From assembly GCA_946628805.1 (NCBI GenBank), contig CAMOXB010000007.1:1-6519 (forward strand): DNA of 6,519 nucleotides. Reading direction: 5' to 3'. The notes beneath the pieces are model-generated. The model ran no database searches and was not told where the DNA came from. It saw only the letters and a list, made by a program, of their open reading frames with translations. This DNA is from an uncultured Pseudomonadota bacterium (GTDB lineage: Bacteria; Pseudomonadota; Alphaproteobacteria; Rs-D84). Below, piece by piece: positions 1-6,141 of the stretch. Every line of letters starts with the position of its first letter. The first letter of the stretch is position 1. The position numbers and the translations under genes are program-made.

Positions 1-19
1 AATATTTGATTTTTTCAAT

Positions 20-2056
20 ATGGATTTACAATTTATACACGGCGTTGGACCTGTATTGGCGTCCAGATTCGAAGAAATACTGGGGGGACGTCGCGTATTG
101 GATTTCTTGTTGCATATTCCGTCATATGTGCGTCCGCGTGAAATTCTGGATTCGGTTGTTGGCGCACAAAACGGCGACACAATTACAATTTCCCTGCAGA
201 TAAAATCTCATAAACGTGGCGGTGTATTTCGCGGTCGTCGCACACCGACCCAGATTGTTTGTGCTGATAAATTTGCCGCGCCGGTTACAATTCAGTTTTT
301 TAATACTAAATTTCTGGATTATTGGACCGAAAAATTGCCAATCGGCGCATGGCGCATTGTCAGTGGTAAATTAGACTTTAACAGTCGCGGCGGCGCAATT
401 ATCAATCATCCTGACTTTATCGAATTACCTGAAAACGCGTATAAAATCCCGGCACACCAGGCGATTTATCCGTCTGGTGCGGGCATTACCCAGAAAAACT
501 TTTCCAACGTTCGTGATGAAATTTTCAAGATAATGCACGAACGCATTGCCACGTATAAACTCAGCGAACGTATGATGGAATTTATTGATGCGTTGGAACA
601 CGTGCATTATCCAGAAAGCAATGACGAACTGGCGCCAAATGGAACGTATATTGTGAAATTGGCGTATTCTGAATTGTTTGCACATCAAAGCGCGATTGCA
701 ATTAATCGGCGCGCGCGCATTTCACAAAAGAATACACGTCCGGTTCGCGAATCACGAAAGAATTTAATTGATAAATTCTATGAAATATTGCCTTTCCAAT
801 TAACCGGGGCACAACAACGCACGATTGATGAAATCTTTGCAGACTTGAAACGCCCTGTTCCGATGATGCGTTTGGTCCAGGGTGATGTCGGTTCGGGCAA
901 GACGATGGTTGCAATGGCTGCCGCAGTAAAAATGGCAGAATCTGGCGCACAATCCGTCCTTTTGGCACCAACCGATACTTTGGCACAACAGCACTTTGCA
1001 AAATTGCAACCAATGTGTGAAAAATTGGGTCTGGTTTGCGATATATTAACTGGTCGGGACAAGGGTGCACCACGTCGTGAAAAATTAATATCCTTAAAGT
1101 CAGGTCGCACAAAAATCGCAATCGGCACGCATGCCCTTTTCAGTGATGATGTTGAATACAAAGATTTAGGACTGGTTATCATTGACGAACAACACCGATT
1201 TGGTGTTGCACAACGAACCGCCATGCGTTCTAAGGGGAATAATCCCGATATGTTGGCACTTTCCGCGACACCAATTCCGCGCACCCTTTCGATGACGATA
1301 TATGGCGATATGGATGTTTCGATTATAAACGAAAAGCCTGCCGGTCGTATGCCGATTAAGACATCAAAATTACCGGTTGCACGCGTTGCGGCATTAATTG
1401 AACGCCTAAAGCCACAAATTGACGCCGGCGCAAAAGTATTCTGGGTATGTCCGTTGGTCGAAGAATCTGAAAAATCCGATATGATGGCAGCCGAAGCACG
1501 TTTTAACGAACTGAATAAATATTTCCCTGGCGCGGGGCTTTGCCATGGGCAAATGGATAAAAAGCAACGTGATGCAGTTATGGCGGAATTTGCAGACGTT
1601 AATTCAAAAATGCGCGTTCTGGTTTCAACCACAGTTATCGAAGTCGGCATTGATGTTCCGTCTGCAACAATTATGGTTATTGAAAACGCCGAACGATTTG
1701 GACTGGCGGCATTACACCAATTACGCGGACGTGTTGGACGCGGTTCAAAACAATCGTTCTGTATTTTATTATACGGACTTAATGTGTCGCCAGATGGAAT
1801 AAAACGTCTGGACGTATTGTGCGAAACAGACGACGGATTCGTTATTGCCGAACAAGATTTAATGATGCGTGGTGTTGGCGAATTACTGGGCACGAAACAA
1901 AGTGGATGGATACAGTACCATTTTGTGAACTATCGCGAACACAGGGATTTATTCAAATTGGCACAGTCTGCCGCAATGAATAATAATGATGATGATGAAA
2001 TATGGGCGCGAACACTGCGCCGAATATTCGATTGTTCAACCACTGCGGGGGCATAA
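20..2056 (+). CDS. recG: ATP-dependent DNA helicase RecG
   Basis: RecG is a superfamily 2 double-stranded DNA translocase that remodels stalled replication forks and branched recombination intermediates in the cytoplasm. Using the ATG at 20, the protein has 678 residues, close to the usual family length of about 690-700. An N-terminal wedge/OB region (about 1-240) opens with a helix-hairpin-like GVGP (8-11). Helicase motifs follow in order: Walker A GDVGSGKT (288-295, Lys294), DEQH box (389-392) within the RecG-typical DEQHRFGV, SATPIPRT (415-422), TTVIEVGID (537-545), and QLRGRVGR (567-574) with its arginine fingers. The C-terminal stretch EQDLMMRGVGELLGTKQSG (611-629) is the family's translocation-motif region. 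The start is uncertain: no Shine-Dalgarno sequence lies before 20 and the frame is open to the left edge, so a slightly longer N-terminus beginning outside the window is possible. The gene overlaps the next one by one base. Confidence 0.96.
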   Translation: MDLQFIHGVGPVLASRFEEILGGRRVLDFLLHIPSYVRPREILDSVVGAQNGDTITISLQIKSHKRGGVFRGRRTPTQIVCADKFAAPVTIQFFNTKFLDYWTEKLPIGAWRIVSGKLDFNSRGGAIINHPDFIELPENAYKIPAHQAIYPSGAGITQKNFSNVRDEIFKIMHERIATYKLSERMMEFIDALEHVHYPESNDELAPNGTYIVKLAYSELFAHQSAIAINRRARISQKNTRPVRESRKNLIDKFYEILPFQLTGAQQRTIDEIFADLKRPVPMMRLVQGDVGSGKTMVAMAAAVKMAESGAQSVLLAPTDTLAQQHFAKLQPMCEKLGLVCDILTGRDKGAPRREKLISLKSGRTKIAIGTHALFSDDVEYKDLGLVIIDEQHRFGVAQRTAMRSKGNNPDMLALSATPIPRTLSMTIYGDMDVSIINEKPAGRMPIKTSKLPVARVAALIERLKPQIDAGAKVFWVCPLVEESEKSDMMAAEARFNELNKYFPGAGLCHGQMDKKQRDAVMAEFADVNSKMRVLVSTTVIEVGIDVPSATIMVIENAERFGLAALHQLRGRVGRGSKQSFCILLYGLNVSPDGIKRLDVLCETDDGFVIAEQDLMMRGVGELLGTKQSGWIQYHFVNYREHRDLFKLAQSAAMNNNDDDEIWARTLRRIFDCSTTAGA

Positions 2057-3351
2057 TGCGACGTTTATTAGTGATTTTATTTTCGTTTTTCGTTGCGTTC
2101 ACTGCAAATGGTGCAACGCTGATTAACGATACAGAAATTGAAAAAAGCATAACAAAAATCATTATGCCGGTTGCGCGCGCTGCCGATATTTCCGAAAAGC
2201 GATTAAAGATTTATATCGTGCGCGACGATGACTTTAACGCCTTTGTCCGCGGTGGCGAAGATATTTTTGTTTACACCGGATTGCTTAAACAAATCAAGAA
2301 TCCAAATGCACTGCGCGCGGTTATTGCGCACGAACTGGGACATACTATCGGTGGTCATATGGTGCAAATATCGGCACGTATGCACGACGAAATGGTGCGC
2401 ACAATGATAATCCAGGCACTGGGGATTGGGTTAATGGTCGCCGGTGGCAATCCAACGGCTGGGGGTGGTGTTATGGCAGGTGCATCAGGCATTGCGCAAC
2501 AATCTTTGCTGTCTTTTTCGCGGGACGAAGAACGTATGGCTGATGATATGGCGGTTGATTTAATGGTGCGTGCAAATCAGAATCCAAATGGGCTGATTAC
2601 TGTATTTGAACAAATGCGCGATATGCATGGCGCGATTGAATCAAAAATTAATCCGAACCGAATAAATCACCCACTAACCAGTGAACGTATAAACAACGCA
2701 AAAACTAAAATTGCAAAGATTAAAAATATTCCAACACCTGCAAAATCAGTTATCGACGAAGAAAACGCCAATTACGAAATGTTGCGCGCAAAATTAATTG
2801 GATACCTGGATAACGATAAAAACGTGATAACAAAATATCCCTATTCCGACAAAAGCGATGCGGCAATTTATGCACGTGCAATTGCGAATATGCGTGCCGG
2901 TGATTTGAAAACCGCAAAAACAGGCACGCAAACACTTATCAAACGACATCCAAATAATCCGTACTTTTACGAATTATTAGGCGATATCGAATACCAATTT
3001 GGCGCATATGATGACAGTGTTATCGCATACGAAAAATCGTTAGCCCTTGCCAAAAACGCACCACAAATTGAAACCGCATTGGCATTGGTACTTAGCGAAC
3101 GCAACAAACCTGGCGACCGCGAACGTGCATCCGAATTGGCAAAGCGTGTTATACTGACAGACCCAGCACCATTGGCATATTGGATTTTGGCACGCGTAAC
3201 AGAAAACGGCGAATCTGATTGGGCAATGGCAGAATTCTATAATATGAACGGCGATAAAAAAGCCGCACAACAATATGCCAAATCCGCCCAGAAAAAATCA
3301 AAGAAAGATTCCCCCGAATATATCAAATCCGGCGATATATTAAAAAAATAA
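2056..3351 (+). CDS. Secreted M48 family zinc metalloprotease with TPR-like C-terminus (BepA/YfgC-like)
   Basis: The product is a 431-residue exported protease. The N-terminus MRRLLVILFSFFVAFTANGA is a classical signal peptide, with cleavage likely near residue 19 or 20, so it should act in the periplasm. The zinc site is HELGH (92-96) plus Glu159 in EERMAD (158-163), the M48 E-x-x-A-D pattern. Between them lies a glycine-rich hydrophobic segment (about 117-147). His205 in NHPLTSER matches the position of the regulatory His switch of E. coli BepA. Residues of about 240-415 are helical and repeat-like (for example 302-331), consistent with TPRs. In E. coli, BepA processes or degrades stalled outer-membrane proteins such as LptD, and a similar envelope-quality role here is inferred. 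I chose the start at 2056 rather than the in-frame ATG at 2002 because it directly begins the signal peptide and sits in a TAATG junction with recG, after a G-rich GGGGG (2047-2051). The subfamily assignment is less certain than the M48 call. Confidence 0.93.
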   Translation: MRRLLVILFSFFVAFTANGATLINDTEIEKSITKIIMPVARAADISEKRLKIYIVRDDDFNAFVRGGEDIFVYTGLLKQIKNPNALRAVIAHELGHTIGGHMVQISARMHDEMVRTMIIQALGIGLMVAGGNPTAGGGVMAGASGIAQQSLLSFSRDEERMADDMAVDLMVRANQNPNGLITVFEQMRDMHGAIESKINPNRINHPLTSERINNAKTKIAKIKNIPTPAKSVIDEENANYEMLRAKLIGYLDNDKNVITKYPYSDKSDAAIYARAIANMRAGDLKTAKTGTQTLIKRHPNNPYFYELLGDIEYQFGAYDDSVIAYEKSLALAKNAPQIETALALVLSERNKPGDRERASELAKRVILTDPAPLAYWILARVTENGESDWAMAEFYNMNGDKKAAQQYAKSAQKKSKKDSPEYIKSGDILKK

Positions 3352-3359
3352 AAATCCCC

Positions 3360-3388
3360 TTGCAAGTTTACGAATTTATTCCCATAAT
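3360..3388 (+). promoter_or_regulatory. Candidate sigma-70-type promoter for the small lipoprotein gene
   Basis: TTGCAA at 3360-3365 (4 of 6 matches to the -35 consensus) is separated by exactly 17 bp from CATAAT at 3383-3388 (5 of 6 matches to the -10 consensus). Transcription would start near 3395, giving a leader of about 25 nt. The element begins only 9 bp after the protease stop codon. No hairpin terminator separates the two genes, so read-through from the recG operon could also contribute. This is pattern matching by eye only. Confidence 0.5.
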
Positions 3389-3408
3389 ACACCTGTGCAA
3401 AAACATAA

Positions 3409-3414
3409 AAGGAG
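3409..3414 (+). promoter_or_regulatory. Shine-Dalgarno site fixing the lipoprotein start
   Basis: AAGGAG lies 5 nt before the ATG at 3420. The same frame also has an ATG at 3360, but that start has no such site, lies within the proposed -35 element and would put a non-signal-like stretch ahead of the signal peptide. The ribosome binding site therefore supports the start at 3420. Confidence 0.8.
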
Positions 3415-3419
3415 AAGAT

Positions 3420-3566
3420 ATGAAAAAAGCATTATTAGCATTGTTTGCTGTATTAACATTGGCTGCATGCACAGGTTCATATAAATCTGGCAATTGCGAA
3501 TACGATTTCTTGTTACACAAAGATATTTCTGTATCAAGATGGATTGGCAGCGTTTCTGGTTGCTAA
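3420..3566 (+). CDS. Small YhfL-like lipoprotein (DUF4223 family)
   Basis: This gene encodes a 48-residue lipoprotein precursor. MKK is followed by a hydrophobic stretch and the lipobox LAAC, so signal peptidase II should cut before Cys17, leaving a lipid-anchored peptide of only 32 residues. Residue 18 is Thr rather than Asp, so outer-membrane sorting is possible. The mature part has the pattern CTG...NCxYDxLLHxxISxSxxIG. From memory this matches E. coli YhfL, a small lipoprotein of unknown function in DUF4223. Cys26 and the terminal Cys48 could form a disulfide in the periplasm; E. coli YhfL has cysteines in comparable places. The gene has its own promoter-like sequence, a good Shine-Dalgarno site and a strong terminator 19 bp after its stop, so it is probably a short monocistronic message of roughly 210 nt. 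The function is unknown. The family assignment rests on recalled sequence and needs a profile search. Confidence 0.82.
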   Translation: MKKALLALFAVLTLAACTGSYKSGNCEYDFLLHKDISVSRWIGSVSGC

Positions 3567-3585
3567 TTTAACCAAAAACAAAAAA

Positions 3586-3607
3586 CCGCCCGTTTGGGCG
3601 GTGTTTT
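3586..3607. terminator. Bidirectional intrinsic terminator between convergent genes
   Basis: The perfect 6-bp GC-only stem CCGCCC (3586-3591) / GGGCGG (3596-3601) has a GTTT loop. On the plus strand it is followed by TGTTTTATT, and on the minus strand by the complement of the A-rich tract 3572-3585, giving a strong U-run. It lies 19 bp after the lipoprotein stop (plus) and 7 bp after the stop of the convergent unknown gene (minus), so it probably ends both transcripts. Confidence 0.88.
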
Positions 3608-3608
3608 A

Positions 3609-4016
3609 TTATATAGTATACTGTGCCAAGAAATCCATTGCCGCTTTTTCATGAGCTTTTTGAACAGATTCTTTTTGTTTTTTATCATTTTCTTTCATCA
3701 TGGCGTGTTGTGCTTCCTGAACATAACTGAATAAATCCTCTAATTCAGAATCATTAAAATCGCCGAAATAACTTTTATTATCAATAAGCAAACTGTATTG
3801 AACTCTTGTAAAATCTTTACCATCAAATGTTTTGGATTTTACATATATTTTGTGTACAGAAAATATATTTTTGCCATCAGGTTCAACAACAGTTAATTGT
3901 GTACCATTAAAATCATTACCATTTAATTCTTCTGATTGTATTTTATATTTTTTAGAAGCAACAACAGATTTTAACGTCTTTAACGTTGCTGTTCTGAATT
4001 CTTGGCTAGCCACCAT
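3609..4016 (-). CDS. Hypothetical protein, 135 residues, AT-rich gene
   Basis: I do not recognise this protein. It has no signal peptide or membrane segment and is probably cytoplasmic. Residues 1-30 are basic and helix-prone. Residues of about 35-85 alternate polar and hydrophobic positions with turn-like NGN, PDGK, DGKD and DNKS sites, suggesting a small beta-sheet domain. From about 88 to 131 it is charged and helical (ELEDLF...KENDKKQKE...AHEKAAMDFL), possibly a coiled coil. The start is well supported: AAGGAG on the minus strand (4023-4028) sits 6 nt before the ATG. A TAAAAT at 4044-4049 could be its -10 box, but I see no good -35. A counted 300-bp stretch inside the gene (3661-3960) has about 27% GC, against roughly 43-47% in two sampled lines of recG, and both arginines use AGA, unlike the CGN-rich neighbours. 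The gene is flanked by terminators on both sides, so it is an independent transcription unit and possibly acquired. Confidence 0.8.
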   Translation of the reverse strand: MVASQEFRTATLKTLKSVVASKKYKIQSEELNGNDFNGTQLTVVEPDGKNIFSVHKIYVKSKTFDGKDFTRVQYSLLIDNKSYFGDFNDSELEDLFSYVQEAQHAMMKENDKKQKESVQKAHEKAAMDFLAQYTI

Positions 4017-4075
4017 ATAAAACTCCTTTTTTGTATATTTGTTATTTTACCATAAAAAATACATAAAAGGAACAA

Positions 4076-4105
4076 AAAAAACACTCACAATTGTGAGTGT
4101 TTTTT
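4076..4105. terminator. Perfect 30-bp palindrome acting as intrinsic terminator downstream of rne
   Basis: The core ACACTCACAATTGTGAGTGT (4081-4100) is exactly self-complementary. It is flanked by A5 on the left and T5 on the right, which extend the palindrome to 30 bp. As RNA it forms an 8-bp ACACTCAC/GTGAGTGT stem with an AATT loop, extended by A-U pairs and ending in a U-run on either strand. On the minus strand it lies 55 nt beyond the rne stop and before the unknown gene, so its most likely job is to end the rne transcript. It would also stop plus-strand transcripts. Confidence 0.85.
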
Positions 4106-4119
4106 ATTATCCAACCATC

Positions 4120-4141
4120 CGCTTTCGCTTACGCTACAGCG
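4120..4141. repeat. Short CGCTNN hexamer tract between rne and its terminator
   Basis: Three consecutive hexamers CGCTTT, CGCTTA and CGCTAC (4120-4137) are followed by AGCG, so the end can also fold as CGCT-AC-AGCG. The tract is GC-richer than its AT-rich surroundings and lies in the 3' untranslated part of rne. It does not look like coding sequence or a tRNA piece. It could be part of a dispersed intergenic repeat, but only one copy is present in this window. Confidence 0.4.
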
Positions 4142-4143
4142 AG

Positions 4144-4173
4144 ATTAGTCGGGTAAAAAATCAACCGACTAAT
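4144..4173. repeat. Inverted repeat overlapping the rne stop codon
   Basis: ATTAGTCGG (4144-4152) and CCGACTAAT (4165-4173) are perfect 9-bp inverted arms around a 12-nt AT-rich spacer. The right arm lies in the last codons of rne and the spacer contains its stop codon. In the rne message this would be a 9-bp stem-loop straddling the stop. A T-run follows it only on the plus strand (4173-4177), so it looks like a terminator for plus-strand rather than rne transcription. It might block antisense read-through into rne or form a 3' mRNA structure. Confidence 0.6.
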
Positions 4174-5963
4174 TTTTGCCACAGACTTGTTTTCTTTTTC
4201 TGTTGCTTTTTAATTGGTTTACGATGACGCGGTGCGGTTGCTGTCACGCGTTTTGCGTCAACGTGTTGTGCATTTTTCTTTTTTGCATCACTGGACGGTT
4301 CATGTGCATCCAAAACATCATCTGTTTTTACACTGTCTGCCATAACACGTTGAATTGAATATTGGTCAATATTCATCAGACTGTCATCGCCAACAATAAC
4401 GATTTCTGTTTCGAATTCTTTTTCCATCGCCGCCAATTCTGCGCGTTTCTGATTCAGCAAGTAAATTGCGACATCGCTTGGCACGGTCATAATGATTTTT
4501 TGCGCCGCTTTTGCCAACAATTTTTCCTGTAAATGACGGAACAAAATTATTGATGCAGTTTGAATAGATGGAACAACACCCGCCCCCATACAGTGTGGGC
4601 AAACGACATATGATGATTCAATGAACGACGAACGCAGACGCTGGCGCGATAACATCAACACACCAAATGCATTGATTTTTGCAACCTGGGTACGCGCACG
4701 GTCGTGTTTCATAACTTCGCGCATTTTTTGTTCCAATTTGCGATTATTCTTTTCTTCTTCCATATCGATAAAGTCAATCGCAACGATACCCGCCAAATCA
4801 CGCAGACGTAATTGCAACGCGATTTCTTCGGCGGCTTCTAAATTGGTATTCAATGCGGTTTGTTCAATATCTTTTTCTTTGATTGCACGCGATGAATTAA
4901 CATCAATAGTCACCATGGCTTCTGTTTGATTGATAACGATTGAACCGCCGGATGGTAATGTGACGTATGGCCCATGCAGACCTTCCAATTGCTTTTCAAC
5001 GCCCGCCTTGGTCATTAATGGCAATGCCGCATCTTTGTATTGAACCAATTGTTTGCGTGGTGCTTTGCCATACATTTGTTGAAAATATGTTTTTGCTTCA
5101 TCAAATGCTTCTTGACCTTGGACATACATAACATCGTCTTTGTCGGAAATAAAATCACGAACAACACGACGTAAAAGCGAATCTTCGGTATGGATTGTAA
5201 CAGGCGCCACAGATTCCAATGTAGTCTTGCGAATATCGTTCCAAAGCGATGTCAGATATTCATAATCTTTTGTGATTTCTTCCGCTGATGCATCTTGGGC
5301 AGCCGTTCTTAAAACAACCGTCATACCCTTTGGTATTTTCAATTCGTGCAAGATTTCACGCAAACGTGCACGTTCAGATTTATCCGAAATCTTTTTCGAT
5401 ACACCATAACTGTTACGTTTGCGGGAATTAGGCATCAAGACCGCAAAACGACCCGCCAACGACAGATAAGTTGTCATTGATGCGCCCTTTTGTCCGCGTT
5501 CTTCTTTTACGCCTTGGACCAATAAAATTTGCTTTGGTTTAATAACGTCTTGAATTTTGAATTCGTGTGCGCGTTTCAATAATTCTTTGTTATCTTCACC
5601 GGCACTGCGATCATCGTATTCGGCGACTTCGTCTTCTTCATCATTTGGATCGTCATCGTCGTCAACGATATTTGCATGTGCCAGTTCCAGTAATTTTTTC
5701 TTTTGTTCGGCGGTCACTTGGTAATAATCTGGATGAATTTCCGAAAATGGCAAAAATCCATTTTTACCCGTTCCATAATCAACAAACGCAGCCTGAAGCG
5801 ACGGTTCAACACGAATAACCTTGGCCAGATAGATATTGCCTTTTATCTGGGGTTTAGTTGTTGTTTCGACGTCAAAATCAGTTACACGATTTGTCGCGCT
5901 GTCGACGACCACCACACGTGTTTCTTCTGGATGAACACCATCCACATAAATCTTTTTTGACAT
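4161..5963 (-). CDS. rne: Ribonuclease E (RNase E/G family), compact form
   Basis: The product is a 600-residue endoribonuclease that initiates mRNA decay and processes rRNA and tRNA precursors at single-stranded AU-rich sites. An S1 RNA-binding domain (about 38-170) is interrupted by a very acidic insertion (about 100-127, with DDDDD and NDEEDE). The 5'-sensor region includes LRT (Arg219, Thr220, matching E. coli Arg169/Thr170). The DNase I-like catalytic domain carries VTIDVNS (Asp354, Asn356) and IDFIDM (Asp397), equivalent to E. coli Asp303, Asn305 and Asp346 with a constant offset of 51. The Zn-link is CPHC (Cys455, Cys458), at the same offset from Cys404/Cys407. The small domain ends near 540. 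Only about 60 basic, low-complexity residues follow, ending KKTSLWQKLVG, so the long degradosome scaffold of typical proteobacterial RNase E is nearly absent. RNase G is less likely because of the acidic insertion and basic tail. AAGGA (minus strand, 5971-5975) lies 7 nt before the ATG. Confidence 0.95.
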   Translation of the reverse strand: MSKKIYVDGVHPEETRVVVVDSATNRVTDFDVETTTKPQIKGNIYLAKVIRVEPSLQAAFVDYGTGKNGFLPFSEIHPDYYQVTAEQKKKLLELAHANIVDDDDDPNDEEDEVAEYDDRSAGEDNKELLKRAHEFKIQDVIKPKQILLVQGVKEERGQKGASMTTYLSLAGRFAVLMPNSRKRNSYGVSKKISDKSERARLREILHELKIPKGMTVVLRTAAQDASAEEITKDYEYLTSLWNDIRKTTLESVAPVTIHTEDSLLRRVVRDFISDKDDVMYVQGQEAFDEAKTYFQQMYGKAPRKQLVQYKDAALPLMTKAGVEKQLEGLHGPYVTLPSGGSIVINQTEAMVTIDVNSSRAIKEKDIEQTALNTNLEAAEEIALQLRLRDLAGIVAIDFIDMEEEKNNRKLEQKMREVMKHDRARTQVAKINAFGVLMLSRQRLRSSFIESSYVVCPHCMGAGVVPSIQTASIILFRHLQEKLLAKAAQKIIMTVPSDVAIYLLNQKRAELAAMEKEFETEIVIVGDDSLMNIDQYSIQRVMADSVKTDDVLDAHEPSSDAKKKNAQHVDAKRVTATAPRHRKPIKKQQKKKTSLWQKLVG

Positions 5964-6107
5964 TTATAAATCCTTTTGTGTTGGGGATGTATAAAACAGA
6001 CATAGCCCGTTCCCCTGGGGCAATCCAGCCCATGCCAAGGATGCACGCAACGATAATTAAAAGCGCGACTCGGTCTAAAGTAAAAAGTGACAAAACAAAC
6101 ACTGTCT
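5964..6107 (-). other. Leader region of rne (probable 5' untranslated region)
   Basis: About 140 nt separate the proposed transcription start from the rne ATG. The leader has a GC-richer central patch (about 6001-6075) with short possible stems such as GGGC-TGGATT-GCCC (6018-6031, minus strand). It also contains an out-of-frame reading frame that starts with GTG at 6102, begins with a hydrophobic stretch (VALLIIVACILGMGWI) and runs into rne. In E. coli the rne 5' leader mediates autoregulation by RNase E cleavage; a comparable role here is inference from length and position only. I did not find a strong long hairpin by eye. Confidence 0.4.
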
Positions 6108-6113
6108 TACCCC

Positions 6114-6141
6114 ATTTTATACAACGTTTTTATGATACCAA
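6114..6141 (-). promoter_or_regulatory. Candidate promoter for rne
   Basis: On the minus strand, TTGGTA (6136-6141, 4 of 6 matches to -35) is 16 bp from TAAAAT (6114-6119, 5 of 6 matches to -10; TATAAA overlaps it at 6116-6121). It lies in the gap after the upstream membrane protein gene and would start transcription near 6107. No terminator is visible between the two genes, so rne may also be reached by read-through. Confidence 0.45.

Noticed and set aside
778..1893. A 371-codon open frame on the minus strand inside recG
   Set aside because: It is antisense to strongly conserved RecG helicase motifs. Its translation is serine-, arginine- and proline-rich with no domain signature, as expected for a shadow frame.
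2002..2055. An upstream start for the M48 protease inside recG
   Set aside because: It would add 18 residues ahead of a complete signal peptide. The TAATG start at 2056 is structurally more sensible.
3360..3419. A longer 68-codon version of the lipoprotein starting at 3360
   Set aside because: It would place 20 non-signal residues before the signal peptide and has no Shine-Dalgarno site, whereas the ATG at 3420 has AAGGAG at proper spacing.
3996..4016. ATGGTGGCTAGC followed closely by GAATTC (NheI- and EcoRI-like hexamers) at the start of the unknown gene, suggesting cloning vector sequence
   Set aside because: The flanks are natural: a good ribosome binding site in AT-rich sequence upstream and a continuous AT-rich coding frame downstream. 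Two hexamers close together can arise by chance.
4081..4100. Possible lac-type operator (CTCACAATT / AATTGTGAG)
   Set aside because: The half-site order is inverted relative to the lac operator, there is no LacI-like gene nearby, and the flanking A and T runs fit an intrinsic terminator better.
4111..4175. A tRNA fragment or attachment site beside rne
   Set aside because: No T-loop, CCA end or cloverleaf can be drawn, and there is no integrase or duplicated target in the window.
4039..4227. A 62-codon plus-strand frame crossing the intergenic region into the rne 3' end
   Set aside because: It crosses the palindromic terminator and the antisense of the rne end, lacks a ribosome binding site and has a composition without coding character.
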